A stretch of DNA of 64,000 nt from BD2-11 sp965115885 (GCA_965115885.1 OZ220479.1:620001-684000), one strand, 5' to 3'. Counted from the stretch's first letter, positions 8,185 through 16,686 are shown. Notes: generated from the sequence alone by a model not told the origin. Made by a program: numbers and translations.

Positions 8185-9432
8185 ATGCCGACGACGGACG
8201 CGAATGCGGAGGGCACGGGCGGGACGACGCGGTTTCCGGACGATCTGGTGGATCGCGCCGCGGGGGGCGATCCCATCACCCTGGTCGTGCTCGACGGGGT
8301 GGGCGGGCTTCCCCATCCCGCCACCGGCCTGACCGAGCTCGAGTCCGCGGTCACCCCCAACCTGGACGCGCTGGCCGCGGAAAGCTCTCTGGGCATGCAT
8401 GTTCCGGTCGCGCCCGGGATCACGCCCGGGAGCGGTCCCGCGCACCTCGCGCTGTTCGGGTACGATCCCGCTCGCCGCCTTATCGGGCGCGGCGTGCTGG
8501 CCGCGCTGGGGGTCGGGATTCGCCTCCGCACGGGAGACGTGGCCGCCCGGCTCAACTTGGCCACCCTGGACGGGCGCGGACGCGTGACCGACCGCCGCGC
8601 CGGTCGGCCCGACAACGCCGAGGGCCGCCGGGTGGTGCGGCGGCTCCGGGAAGGCGTGGCCGCGCCCGCCGGGGTGGCCCTCCGCTTCCGGCACGTCATG
8701 GAGCACCGCGCGGTGATGGTGTTGCGAGGCGCCGATCTGGGCGCCGGGGTTTCCGACACCGATCCGCAGCGCACCGGGGTCCCGCCCCGCACGCTCCGGG
8801 CGCCCGCCTCCGACGCCCCCTCGCAGCGCACCGCGGAGGCCGCCGACCGGATCCTGAGGCGGGCGGCGGAGGTCCTGGCGGACGAACCGGTCGCCAACGG
8901 AGTCCTCGCCCGCGGGTTCGCCGAATACCGAGCGCCGCCCGGCTTTTCCCGGCGCTACGGGCTCGCGGCGGCGGCGGTGGCGCGCTACCCCATGTACCGA
9001 GGCGCGGCCCGTCTCGTCGGGATGAAGGTCGCGGGAGCCCCGGCGTCCGACGAAGAGGCGGTGGAACTGATGCGGGCCGCCGCCGGGGAAGCGGATTTCC
9101 GCTTCTTCCACTACAAGGCCACGGATTCCCGCGGGGAGGACGGGGACTTCGCCGGCAAGGTCGCCGCCATCGAGGCGCTGGACCGCCTTCTTCCGGGGCT
9201 GGACGACGGCGGCGTCGTGATCGTCACCGGGGACCACAGCACCCCCGCGACCCTGGCCGGTCACTCCTGGCACGCGGTGCCGCTCCTGATCCGGTCGCGC
9301 TGGCCCCGACCCACCGGACGCCGTCTGACCGAGCGCGAGTGTCGGCAAGGCGACTTGGGCGTCCTCGCCGCGCGCCACGTCATGGCGTTGGCCTTGGCGC
9401 ACGCCGGACGTCTAGCGAAGTTCGGCAGCTGA
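8185..9432 (+). CDS. apgM: 2,3-bisphosphoglycerate-independent phosphoglycerate mutase, archaeal type
   Basis: The 415-residue protein belongs to the ApgM branch of the alkaline-phosphatase superfamily and interconverts 3- and 2-phosphoglycerate. Metal-site motifs are visible: VVLDGVGG near the N-terminus, PGSGPAHLALFGYDP near residue 85, FHYKATDSRGEDGDF near 310 and TGDHSTP near 350, followed by GHSWHAVP. The order matches ApgM rather than the larger GpmI. I chose the ATG at 8185; the frame is open further upstream but with non-coding-like sequence. It is divergent from the lipoprotein gene and 32 bases upstream of the M16 pair. Confidence 0.93.
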   Translation: MPTTDANAEGTGGTTRFPDDLVDRAAGGDPITLVVLDGVGGLPHPATGLTELESAVTPNLDALAAESSLGMHVPVAPGITPGSGPAHLALFGYDPARRLIGRGVLAALGVGIRLRTGDVAARLNLATLDGRGRVTDRRAGRPDNAEGRRVVRRLREGVAAPAGVALRFRHVMEHRAVMVLRGADLGAGVSDTDPQRTGVPPRTLRAPASDAPSQRTAEAADRILRRAAEVLADEPVANGVLARGFAEYRAPPGFSRRYGLAAAAVARYPMYRGAARLVGMKVAGAPASDEEAVELMRAAAGEADFRFFHYKATDSRGEDGDFAGKVAAIEALDRLLPGLDDGGVVIVTGDHSTPATLAGHSWHAVPLLIRSRWPRPTGRRLTERECRQGDLGVLAARHVMALALAHAGRLAKFGS

Positions 9433-9464
9433 GCCTCCTCCTTCCTCGCCGTCCGGGCCGCTCC

Positions 9465-10736
9465 GTGATCTCCATCGCCTGCGAAGAGCACACCCTCGAG
9501 AACGGACTCCGCATCGTCCTTTCTCCCGAGCCCTCCGTGCCCGTCGTCGCGGTGAACCTCTGGTACGACGTCGGGTCCCGAAACGAAGGCCCGGGCCAGA
9601 CCGGCTTGGCGCACCTGTTCGAACACATGATGTTCCAGGGCTCGCGCCACGTGGCCGAGAACCAGCACTTCGAATTGCTCGAGGGCGTGGGGGGGTCGGC
9701 CAACGCCTCCACATGGTTCGACCGCACCAACTACTACGAGACCCTCCCCTCCCATCATCTGGAGCTGGCGCTCTGGCTCGAGGCGGACCGCATGGGGTGG
9801 ATGTTGCCCGCGCTGACCGCCGAAAAGCTCGAGAATCAGCGCGACGTGGTGAAGAACGAGCGCCGCCAGCGCTACGACAACCAGCCCTACGGGGACTGGG
9901 ACGAGCGGATGTTGGCGATGGTGTATCCGCCGGGACACCCCTACCGGCATCCGGTCATCGGCTCGCTGGAGGACATCGGCGGGTTCGCGCTGGACGATCT
10001 GGAGTCGTTTTTCCGCGCCTACTACGCGCCCGACAACGCGGTGCTCACGCTCTGCGGCGGATTCGATCCGGCCCGCGCGATCGAATGGATCGGACGCTAC
10101 TTCGGCGAGATCCCGCCGAGCGCCGGGCGCCGGAGAATCGCCGGGGACGCGGACGCGGAGCGCGCCAACCCCGCCGATTCCCGACAGACGGTGGAGGCCG
10201 ATGTGCCGCTCCCGCGCGTCTACGCGGCGATGCGCGTGCCCACCTTCGACGATCCCGCCTTCCACGCGGCCGACGTCGCGGCCGACATTTTGGGAAGGGG
10301 ACGGGCGTCGCGGCTCCATCGCGCGCTGGTGCTGGAGCGCCGACTCGCCAAGGACGTCGCCGTGCACGTGCTTCCGCTCATGACCGGGGCCGCCATGATG
10401 CTGGCTCGGGCGACCGGCAACGCGGGGGTCGAGCCGGACGAACTCGAGGCGGCCGTCGCGGGCGAGATCGACGGGTTGCGCGCGGTCGCGCCCGAGGAAG
10501 TGGCGCGAGCCGTGGCGCTGGCGGAGACCGCCGTCTTGGGGCAGCTCGAGGTCGTGGCCCAGCGGGCCGATCTGTTGTCGATGTTCACGCTCCACTTCGC
10601 CGACCCGGGGCGGATCTCCACGGAAATCGACCGTCTGCGCGCGGTCACCCCGGAAGCGGTGGAGGCCTTGGCGGACGCACGCCTGGGGCACGAGAACCGG
10701 GCGATCCTGACCTACGTGCCCCGGGGCGACGCATGA
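9465..10736 (+). CDS. M16 (pitrilysin/insulinase) family zinc protease, catalytic subunit
   Basis: The 423-residue protein is half the size of pitrilysin and resembles mitochondrial-processing-peptidase-like M16B proteins. The inverted zinc motif HLFEH is at 50-54, and the downstream glutamate ligand is in VKNERRQRYDNQPYGDW near residue 130. The second M16 domain follows with LGRGRASRLHRALV. The GTG at 9465 is the likely start because the homologous sequence begins there. The stop overlaps the ATG of the next M16 gene (ATGA), so the two subunits are probably made in equal amounts. No signal peptide is visible, so it appears cytoplasmic unless the start is misplaced. Confidence 0.94.
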   Translation: MISIACEEHTLENGLRIVLSPEPSVPVVAVNLWYDVGSRNEGPGQTGLAHLFEHMMFQGSRHVAENQHFELLEGVGGSANASTWFDRTNYYETLPSHHLELALWLEADRMGWMLPALTAEKLENQRDVVKNERRQRYDNQPYGDWDERMLAMVYPPGHPYRHPVIGSLEDIGGFALDDLESFFRAYYAPDNAVLTLCGGFDPARAIEWIGRYFGEIPPSAGRRRIAGDADAERANPADSRQTVEADVPLPRVYAAMRVPTFDDPAFHAADVAADILGRGRASRLHRALVLERRLAKDVAVHVLPLMTGAAMMLARATGNAGVEPDELEAAVAGEIDGLRAVAPEEVARAVALAETAVLGQLEVVAQRADLLSMFTLHFADPGRISTEIDRLRAVTPEAVEALADARLGHENRAILTYVPRGDA

Positions 10737-12088
10737 ACCCGGCGGGCTTTCCATCCACGCCGCCGCCGCCGGGTCCGGCCGCGTCCTTCGCGGTCCCGGT
10801 CGTCGACGCCGCGCGCCTCGACAACGGACTGGAGGTGCGGGTCGCGCGTCGCAGCGCGGTTCCGGTGGTGACCGCCCTGTTGGTCATGGATGCGGGCGAG
10901 GTTGCGGTCGAGGCCGGGCAGGCCGGGCTCGCCCTGCTGGCCGGCAAAGCGCTCCACGGCGGCAGCGTCCGGCGCTCGGCCGTGGAGCTGGCGTGCGCCA
11001 TGGAGGACTTGGGCACGCATCTGGGCACGTCGGTCGGCTGGGAATCCTCGGTGGTCTCGCTCACCTGCGCCGCCGACCGGTTTCCGCGCGCGTTGCGGCT
11101 GCTTTCCGAGGTGATTCTGACGCCCGGATACCCGCAGGAGGAGGTGGAGCGCACGCGCGAGCAGCAGCTGGGAGGAATTCGGCAACGGCGGGCGTACCCC
11201 GCGCAACTCGCCGCCGCCGCCGCGGCGCGCTTTTTCTTCCGCGAGGGCGCCACCTACGGGCGGCCGATGGCGGGAACGGAGGCCACCGTCGCCGGCCTGG
11301 GGCGCGAGGACGCGGCGGACTTCGCCGCGCGTCGCCATCGGCCGCGCGGTGCGGCCCTGGTCGTGGCGGGCGACGTTTCGTCGACGGAGGCGACGGAGCT
11401 GGCGGCCGAGTGTCTCGGCGGTTGGCGGGGGCGAGCCGCGCGCGTCCGGGCCACGGCGGGCGCCCGCTTCCGCGAGCGCCGCATCGTGATCGTCCACCGC
11501 CCGGGCGCGGTTCAGTCGGAGTTGCGCATCGGTCATGCCAGCGTGCCGCGCGCGACGCCCGACTTCTTTCCCCTGATCGTGCTCAACGCCCTGTTCGGGG
11601 GCACCTTCGGCAGCCGTCTCAACCTGAACCTGAGGGAGGACAAGGGCTTCACCTACGGGATCGGCTCGCGGTTCCTCCTCCGGCGCGCTGGCGGGATGTT
11701 CCGCATCGCCGCAGCGGTGGCCACCGAAGTCACCGCCGCGGCCGTTCGGGAGGTGCTCGCCGAGACGGAGGCGCTGGTCGCCGAGGGGCCGAGACCCGCC
11801 GAGGTGCGCGCCGCGCGCGACTACCTGGCGGGCGTCTTTCCTCTGCGCATGGAGACCGCCGCCCAGATCGCGACCGGCATCGCCGGGATCTTCGTGCACG
11901 ACCTGCCCGCCGACTACTACGCGCGCTACCGGGAACGGGTACGGGCCGTGGGGGTGGACGACGCCGCTCGCGCGGCCCGCCGTCGGATTCACCCGGAAGC
12001 CCTTACGGTGGTGGTGGCGGGCGACGCCGACCGGGTGGCTCCGGAGCTCGAGGCGCTCGGCCCGGTGGAAGTCCACCACGACTTCTGA
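10733..12088 (+). CDS. M16 family protein, non-catalytic partner subunit
   Basis: The 451-residue protein aligns in outline with M16 peptidases but lacks the zinc motif: where HLFEH is expected it reads GLALLAGKALHGG. The family substrate-binding features remain, including FGGTFGSRLNLNLREDKGFTYGIGSRF near residues 285-310. Pairs of one active and one inactive M16 chain are known in bacteria and in mitochondrial processing peptidase, where the inactive chain binds substrate. The ATG at 10733 overlaps the stop of the catalytic gene by 4 bases, supporting a heterodimer. Function in this organism is unknown. Confidence 0.92.
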   Translation: MNPAGFPSTPPPPGPAASFAVPVVDAARLDNGLEVRVARRSAVPVVTALLVMDAGEVAVEAGQAGLALLAGKALHGGSVRRSAVELACAMEDLGTHLGTSVGWESSVVSLTCAADRFPRALRLLSEVILTPGYPQEEVERTREQQLGGIRQRRAYPAQLAAAAAARFFFREGATYGRPMAGTEATVAGLGREDAADFAARRHRPRGAALVVAGDVSSTEATELAAECLGGWRGRAARVRATAGARFRERRIVIVHRPGAVQSELRIGHASVPRATPDFFPLIVLNALFGGTFGSRLNLNLREDKGFTYGIGSRFLLRRAGGMFRIAAAVATEVTAAAVREVLAETEALVAEGPRPAEVRAARDYLAGVFPLRMETAAQIATGIAGIFVHDLPADYYARYRERVRAVGVDDAARAARRRIHPEALTVVVAGDADRVAPELEALGPVEVHHDF

Positions 12089-12219
12089 CCCGCGAGGGCG
12101 TTCGCCGCATCCGAGGCAACCCTCCGCCGCCCGCGCGCGCCCAAGCGGTGCGGACGCGGACGTTCCCCGTCGGCTGTCCGCCCCGCCGCGGTCGATGAAA
12201 CGTGTCAGGAGAACTCCGA

Positions 12220-12963
12220 GTGTCCGGACGCCGTCCCCGACCCCGTGCGTTTCTCGACCGAGCGATCCACCGGGACGCGGAGGCGGTGCGGTACCCGGAG
12301 CCGCCCGCGGTCCTCGGGTCGGACGGTGCGGGACGCCTGGCCAGCCGCGTGGTGCACGACGGGCGGGTGGTTCGCCTGTCCGTCGACCGGGTGCGCTTTC
12401 CGGACCGGTCGGAGGGAACCCTGGAATTGATCCGGCACCCGGGCGCGGCCGCGGTGGTGCCCTTCGCGGATCCGCCGGAGTCGCCCGATCCCGCGATCCT
12501 GCTGCTCCGCCAGTACCGCTACGCCTCGGGCGGATATCTGTACGAGGTGCCGGCCGGACTGCCGCAGGGGCCGGACGAGACGTGGGCCGAGTGCGCGCGC
12601 AGGGAACTGGCGGAGGAAACCGGATACGCCGCGGCGCGGGTCGACTACTTGACGCGCATCTTCACGACGCCCGGCTTCACCAACGAGGTCGTCCACCTCT
12701 TTCTGGCGACCGATCTCGCGGCCGGAGAAGCTCGGCGGGATCCGGACGAGTTCATCACCGTGGACGCGCATCCCTTCTCGCACGCCTTGGAGATGGTGCG
12801 CACCGGGGAGATCGTGGACTGCAAGACGGTCGCGGCCCTCCTGTACGCCGCCGCGTTCCGGAGGGGGCCGGGCGCGGACGGACGGTGCGGCGTCCGAAAT
12901 TCGGACACCGCCCGCCCTCCGCAGGGGACGCCGACGGCGCGGAAAGGCGGGAAGGACGCGTGA
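12220..12963 (+). CDS. NUDIX hydrolase, ADP-ribose pyrophosphatase-like
   Basis: The product has about 247 residues. The Nudix box is complete: G-x5-E-x7-REL-x-EE-x-G, reading GLPQGPDETWAECARRELAEETGY in the middle of the protein. The preceding VPFADPP...ILLLRQYRYASGGYLYEVPAG matches ADP-ribose and GDP-mannose pyrophosphatases, which cleave nucleoside diphosphates linked to a sugar. AGGAG at 12207-12211 is 8 bases from the GTG at 12220, so I prefer it to the GTG at 12202. The tail after residue 215 is low-complexity and probably disordered. The exact substrate is not decidable here. Confidence 0.88.
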   Translation: MSGRRPRPRAFLDRAIHRDAEAVRYPEPPAVLGSDGAGRLASRVVHDGRVVRLSVDRVRFPDRSEGTLELIRHPGAAAVVPFADPPESPDPAILLLRQYRYASGGYLYEVPAGLPQGPDETWAECARRELAEETGYAAARVDYLTRIFTTPGFTNEVVHLFLATDLAAGEARRDPDEFITVDAHPFSHALEMVRTGEIVDCKTVAALLYAAAFRRGPGADGRCGVRNSDTARPPQGTPTARKGGKDA

Positions 12964-12970
12964 TTTTATT

Positions 12971-12986
12971 CGGCACGAAGCTTGCA
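12971..12986 (+). promoter_or_regulatory. Sigma-54 (-24/-12) promoter-like site before the ECF sigma gene
   Basis: CGGCACGAAGCTTGCA matches the sigma-54 consensus TGGCACG-N4-TTGCA at all positions but the first. The GG at 12972-12973 and GC at 12984-12985 have the required 10-base spacing. It lies 54 bases before the ATG of the sigma gene, in an AT-enriched gap, so the transcript would start near 12997. Enhancer sites were not found. Confidence 0.6.
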
Positions 12987-13039
12987 ATGAAACATTCGCT
13001 GTTCGGGACGCGAAGAGCCATCTCTGCCGGGGGAGCGAC

Positions 13040-13702
13040 ATGAATCCTCAGAAAATTGTGGCGATGGAGCCCGTGCGGCCGACCCGCGAGGGCCGCGCGG
13101 CTTTGGACGAGTTGGACGACAGCGCGGTCGTGAAGCGCTTTCTGGACGGCGAACAGAGAGCTTTCGGAATCCTGGCGGAACGCTACGACGTCCGGTTGGT
13201 CAACTTCGTCCACCGAACCGTCGGAGATCGGGAACGGGCGCAGGATCTGGTGCAGGAGACTTTCATTCGGGTCTACCGGCACCTGCACCGCTTCGACCAA
13301 GCCAGGAAATTCTCCACCTGGATCTACACCATCGCCAGCAACTTGGCGAAGAACGAACTGCGCAACCGCGCGCGCAATCCCTTGGTCTTCTTCCAGACGA
13401 TCAAGAAGAACTGGGAAGCGGACCATCGGCCGCTGGAATGGGAGGACCACTCCTACAAGCCCGACGACCTGTACCGGAAGCGGCATCTGAGGGAAGTCGT
13501 CGAGAAGGCCGTCGGCGAACTCCCGGAGCACCACCGGACGGTCTTCGTGTTGCGGGAACTCCATGGGAAGACGTACGAGGAGATCTCCCGGATCACCGAC
13601 GTCAACCTGGGCACGGTGAAGAGCCGCCTGAACCGGGCGCGCAACAACTTCGCCCGCATCGTCGCGCCCATGCTGGGGGACTACAAGGACGACTTGACTT
13701 GA
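13040..13702 (+). CDS. ECF-type RNA polymerase sigma factor
   Basis: The 220-residue protein has region 2 (about residues 30-110), with AFGILAERYDVRLVNFVHRTVGDRERAQDLVQETFIRVY and the -10-recognition part FSTWIYTIASNLAKNELRN. Region 4 (about 150-212) carries the helix-turn-helix KTYEEISRITDVNLGTVKSRLNRARN. It would direct polymerase to envelope- or stress-related promoters. A GGGGGAG ribosome site precedes the ATG. The C-terminus ends inside a TTGAC pentanucleotide repeat. The probable anti-sigma gene is 0.8 kb downstream at 14518, separated by lower-GC DNA. A sigma-54-like promoter upstream suggests layered control. Confidence 0.94.
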   Translation: MNPQKIVAMEPVRPTREGRAALDELDDSAVVKRFLDGEQRAFGILAERYDVRLVNFVHRTVGDRERAQDLVQETFIRVYRHLHRFDQARKFSTWIYTIASNLAKNELRNRARNPLVFFQTIKKNWEADHRPLEWEDHSYKPDDLYRKRHLREVVEKAVGELPEHHRTVFVLRELHGKTYEEISRITDVNLGTVKSRLNRARNNFARIVAPMLGDYKDDLT

Positions 13703-13713
13703 CTTGACTTGAC
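13691..13713. repeat. Pentanucleotide (GACTT) tandem repeat at the end of the sigma gene
   Basis: Four GACTT units plus a final GAC. The first units encode the last residues and the stop codon (TGA at 13700-13702) of the sigma factor; the remaining copies lie just downstream. The stop is reached within the first two units, so copy-number change would alter spacing downstream, not the protein. Confidence 0.9.
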
Positions 13714-13773
13714 GATGGATGCGAGGTCAAGCTCCAGAGGTCAGCGGAAGAACCCTCAGCATGGAGTTTCCAC

Positions 13774-14016
13774 ATGGCCAACTCTCCCTCCGCAGAGCCC
13801 ACCCGCAAGAAACCCCTCAAGTTTGTCGGCACTGCTGTAGGCCTCGGCGTTGGATGGAAGGTAGGCGGAGTTGGACTGGCTGTCGCGGGGACGGCGATAG
13901 GGATCCCCGCCGTTGGAGTCATGGCTGTTCTCGGAGGAATTGGCTATGCGGCTGGTCGCTATGCGGATGGTCGACTCTTGGGTGACTCGGAGGGCTTGCA
14001 AGAAGACAAGGAGTAA
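13774..14016 (+). CDS. Glycine-zipper membrane microprotein of unknown function
   Basis: An 80-residue product: a charged N-terminus (residues 1-15), then a long Gly/Ala/Val stretch at about 16-66 full of GxxxG spacing (VGLGVGWKVGGVGLAVAG, AVLGGIGYAAG), then an acidic tail. This pattern suggests one or two membrane-inserting glycine-zipper helices. Codon use and GC (nearer 60%) differ from the neighbours, which hints at transfer. It lies between an ECF sigma gene and its likely anti-sigma gene. I do not recognise a family; similar compositions occur in pore-forming peptides and in envelope glycine-zipper proteins. The ribosome site is weak. Confidence 0.6.
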   Translation: MANSPSAEPTRKKPLKFVGTAVGLGVGWKVGGVGLAVAGTAIGIPAVGVMAVLGGIGYAAGRYADGRLLGDSEGLQEDKE

Positions 14017-14517
14017 ATGGGTCCGCGACTCCCATTGATCCACCCTGCCAAGATCGTCGCTGGGTTGCGGTGTCTGCTTTGTCACCTCTCGTCCGGCCCT
14101 CCTTCTCGTGACGGATGCGGTCGCTCATGGAGATGGGGAAGACGAGTAACCCCCGTCCTCCGAAGACCCTGCTCTGGCTCGGTGCCCGAGAGCGGGGCGG
14201 TTGTTCGGCGAACCCCATCGATCCGTCCCGCTAGTGCGATCCCAGCGCATTCCGGATCCAGCTTCTGGAACCCCTCCTTGCACACGCGCCTTGAATCCGG
14301 GGTGCCGGTGCCGAGCATCTCCATCACTCCGGCGTCCGTCCGGGGAGGAGAATCTTCGTCGGTCCTCTCCGGCGGCAGAGGGTTCTCGCCTTGCTCCCCG
14401 CCGTTGAGGGAACCCGGGCGCCCCACCGCATGTAGAGGCATTGGCAGGGCGGGGAACGCTGACGAGCAACAGGCTCGCCGGGAAAGGGCCGCAAGGATCG
14501 GGAGCACCCGGACGCAC
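14017..14517. other. 500-base gap with no recognisable gene
   Basis: This stretch follows the microprotein gene and precedes the anti-sigma gene. It has lower GC than the flanks and frames open on both strands, but none has coding character or a motif I know. With the microprotein it looks like an insertion or decayed element. Confidence 0.5.
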
Positions 14518-15021
14518 ATGGAATGCAAGGAATTTCTGGAGCGTTTCTCCGAGTTCTACGACGGTGAAACCGCCGATGCGGGCGTCTTCGAACGCCACGC
14601 CGCGGAATGCGCGAGGTGTCGACGCTACGCGAAAACGCTGACCCGCAGTCTGGCTCTGTTGCGGGTCGTTCCGGACATCGCCGTCTGCGAAGACTTCCAC
14701 CCCCGGCTCCGACACCGCATCTACCACATCCGAGAGGATCGCGCGCGCCGCCGTCTCGGCACGCCGTTCACCCGCCTGGGCGTGGCGTTGGCCGTCACGG
14801 TTCTGCTCGCGCTGGCCGTGTGGGGGCCGGAGCTTCTCCGGTCTCCCCCCGCCGAGGTCGCGCTCCCCCCCATCGTGGTCTCCGATCCTCCTTCGACGCG
14901 CGCCGCGGCTCCGTCCGCGACGGTCCGGTACCGCAACGTCCGGTTTCTGAACTCGGGCCTGAACGACGACGACCTGTGGAGTCGCGCGCTGTACGAGTAC
15001 TCCCCCCTGGCCCAGCGCTGA
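14518..15021 (+). CDS. Zinc-finger (zf-HC2) anti-sigma-factor-like membrane protein
   Basis: The 167-residue product begins MECKEFLERFSEFYDGE and has the HxxxCxxC motif of ZAS anti-sigma factors (His27, Cys31, Cys34, with Cys3 as a possible fourth ligand). One membrane helix follows near residues 82-102 (LGVALAVTVLLALAVWGPELL), then a 65-residue periplasmic tail. Such proteins hold an ECF sigma factor at the membrane until an envelope signal arrives. The nearest sigma gene is the one at 13040, so they are probably partners despite the gap. The start is the only good ATG, with a weak ribosome site. Confidence 0.8.
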   Translation: MECKEFLERFSEFYDGETADAGVFERHAAECARCRRYAKTLTRSLALLRVVPDIAVCEDFHPRLRHRIYHIREDRARRRLGTPFTRLGVALAVTVLLALAVWGPELLRSPPAEVALPPIVVSDPPSTRAAAPSATVRYRNVRFLNSGLNDDDLWSRALYEYSPLAQR

Positions 15022-15046
15022 CCGCCCCCTGCGGTCTCGACAGGCG

Positions 15047-16099
15047 ATGATCCCCGTCGCCTACCGGCGCGCGCTCGGCGGCGCGCACGGGGGCGGGGTT
15101 TTCTACCTCCACGGCGAAGACGATTTCCGCAAGCGCGAAGCCGCGCGGGAGATCGCCGCGGCGCATCTCGATCCCGCCACCCGCGACTTCAACTTCGACG
15201 TCATGCACGGCCCGGAGCTGGAGGTGCGCGACCTCGCCTCGGTGCTGGCGACGCCGCCCATGATGGCCGAATGGCGGGTGGTGACGGTCGTGGGCGCGGA
15301 GGCGCTGGCCTCGACGCCCGCGGCGCGCAAGCTCGTGCTCGACGTCGCCGCGTCCCCGCCCCGGGGGCTGGCCTTCATCCTGACCGCCACCGAGCCTGCG
15401 CGCTCCAGGGCGCGTTTCTACCGCGACCTCGCGCGGACGGCGCGTTCGCTGGCGTTTCGTCCCGTACGGGCGAACGACCTGCCGGGTTTTCTCGTCTCGT
15501 GGTGCCGCGACCGGCACGGAACGAAGATGGACGAGGACGCCGCCCGCGCCCTAGCGGCCGCGGTCGGATCGGACATGGGCGTGCTGGCGCAGGAGGTCGC
15601 CAAGCTGGCCGCCATGACGCCGAAGGGAGAGGCGGTCACGGCCGCCACGGTCGAGAAGGGCGGAATCCGAGTCCCGCGTCTCAACCCTTGGCGTTGGTTC
15701 GACATGGTCGGGGCGCGCGACTTCGCCGCGGCCACCGCCGGGCTCGGCGAGCTGTTCGCGGGCGGCGCGTCGGGCGTCCATCTGGTGATGGGTCTCGCCA
15801 CCCACCTTCTTCGCCTCGGGATCGCGCTCGACCGGGGACTCGCCGGGCTGGAGGCGGAACTCCCCCCCAACCAGCGCTGGATCGCGCGGCGCATCCGGGG
15901 ACAGAGCCGGGGATGGAGTCGCGAGAGCCTGGACTCGGCATTGCTCGGCCTGCGCCGGGTGGACCGGCTCATGAAGGCGAGCACCCTTCCCCACCGCCAC
16001 CTCTTGGAGGAATGGTTGCTCGCGCAGCGCGTCGCCGCAGAGGAAGGAGGCCGACCCGGACGCCCTCGAGCGGGCGCGCGAGAGCAAGCCGCCGGATAG
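15047..16099 (+). CDS. holA: DNA polymerase III delta subunit (clamp loader)
   Basis: The 350-residue protein matches HolA: VFYLHGEDDFRKREAAREI near the N-terminus, a domain-I block with MMAEWRVVTVVGAEAL, FYRDLARTARSLAFRPV near residue 130, and the delta-specific middle and C-terminal helices (DMGVLAQEVAKLAAM; NPWRWFDMVGARDFAAA; HLLRLGIALD). It opens the beta clamp within the clamp-loader complex. It follows the anti-sigma gene by 25 bases and faces the cytochrome gene. HolA is poorly conserved, but the domain order and length are right. Confidence 0.9.
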   Translation: MIPVAYRRALGGAHGGGVFYLHGEDDFRKREAAREIAAAHLDPATRDFNFDVMHGPELEVRDLASVLATPPMMAEWRVVTVVGAEALASTPAARKLVLDVAASPPRGLAFILTATEPARSRARFYRDLARTARSLAFRPVRANDLPGFLVSWCRDRHGTKMDEDAARALAAAVGSDMGVLAQEVAKLAAMTPKGEAVTAATVEKGGIRVPRLNPWRWFDMVGARDFAAATAGLGELFAGGASGVHLVMGLATHLLRLGIALDRGLAGLEAELPPNQRWIARRIRGQSRGWSRESLDSALLGLRRVDRLMKASTLPHRHLLEEWLLAQRVAAEEGGRPGRPRAGAREQAAG

Positions 16100-16154
16100 G
16101 ACGGGGGGCGCGATTCCGTCCCGGATTTCCGCCATCCCCTGTCCGACCGGGTCT

Positions 16155-16190
16155 TCCGGGGCCGGTTCGGGCGTTCGCCCGCGCCCCGGA
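16155..16190. terminator. Stem-loop between convergent holA and cytochrome c genes
   Basis: TCCGGGGC and GCCCCGGA form an 8-bp outer stem enclosing a second small hairpin GGGCG-TT-CGCCC. It is centrally placed in the 146-base convergent gap and could stop transcription from both sides. There is no T tract. Confidence 0.4.
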
Positions 16191-16245
16191 CCTTCTCGAA
16201 GCGAGGCGTTCCCGGCCCGCCGCCGCCGTTCGGCAAGAGCGGCGG

Positions 16246-16686
16246 CTACCCGTCGACGCCCAAGCTCCAGATGAACGCCGCGAGCGCGCGGATTTCCTCG
16301 TCGGACAGATCCATGCCGCCGCGCGGCAACATCAGGCCGGGATGCTCCTTCGGTTCGAGCACCCCGGTCTCGATGACTTCGACGATGCCGGCGTAGCTGC
16401 CGTCCGAGTTGAGCCACGCGTCGTCGGCGAGGTTGGGCGCGAGTTGCCCGCCCTCTCCGTCCATCCCGTGACAGGCGAAGCAAGTCGCCCGGGCGTTGAA
16501 GAGGCTTCGGCCCTCGGCGACGGATTCCAGGGTGACGCCGTCCGGGGCCGCGTCGTCGGCGAGGATGGCGTCCAGGGCTTCCGGCACCGGGAGCTCCGCG
16601 TCCGCGTCTCCGGTTCCGCCGCACGCGGTTGCGGACAGGACCAGCGCCAGGGGCAGGACGTGCTTCGGCGACGACGCGAATGGCAT
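16246..16686 (-). CDS. Lipoprotein mono-heme cytochrome c
   Basis: The 146-residue product starts with a signal and lipobox ending SATAC (Cys22). One heme site, CFACH at 69-73, is followed by GMDGEGGQLAPNL. The late methionine ligand is in MLPRGGMDLSDEEIRALAAFIWSLG, typical of class I cytochrome c (cbb3-type CccA-like). It would be anchored outside the cytoplasmic or outer membrane and shuttle electrons. GAGGA precedes the ATG at 16686. It is divergent from mutS across a palindrome-rich gap. The electron partners are not in the window. Confidence 0.9.
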   Translation of the reverse strand: MPFASSPKHVLPLALVLSATACGGTGDADAELPVPEALDAILADDAAPDGVTLESVAEGRSLFNARATCFACHGMDGEGGQLAPNLADDAWLNSDGSYAGIVEVIETGVLEPKEHPGLMLPRGGMDLSDEEIRALAAFIWSLGVDG

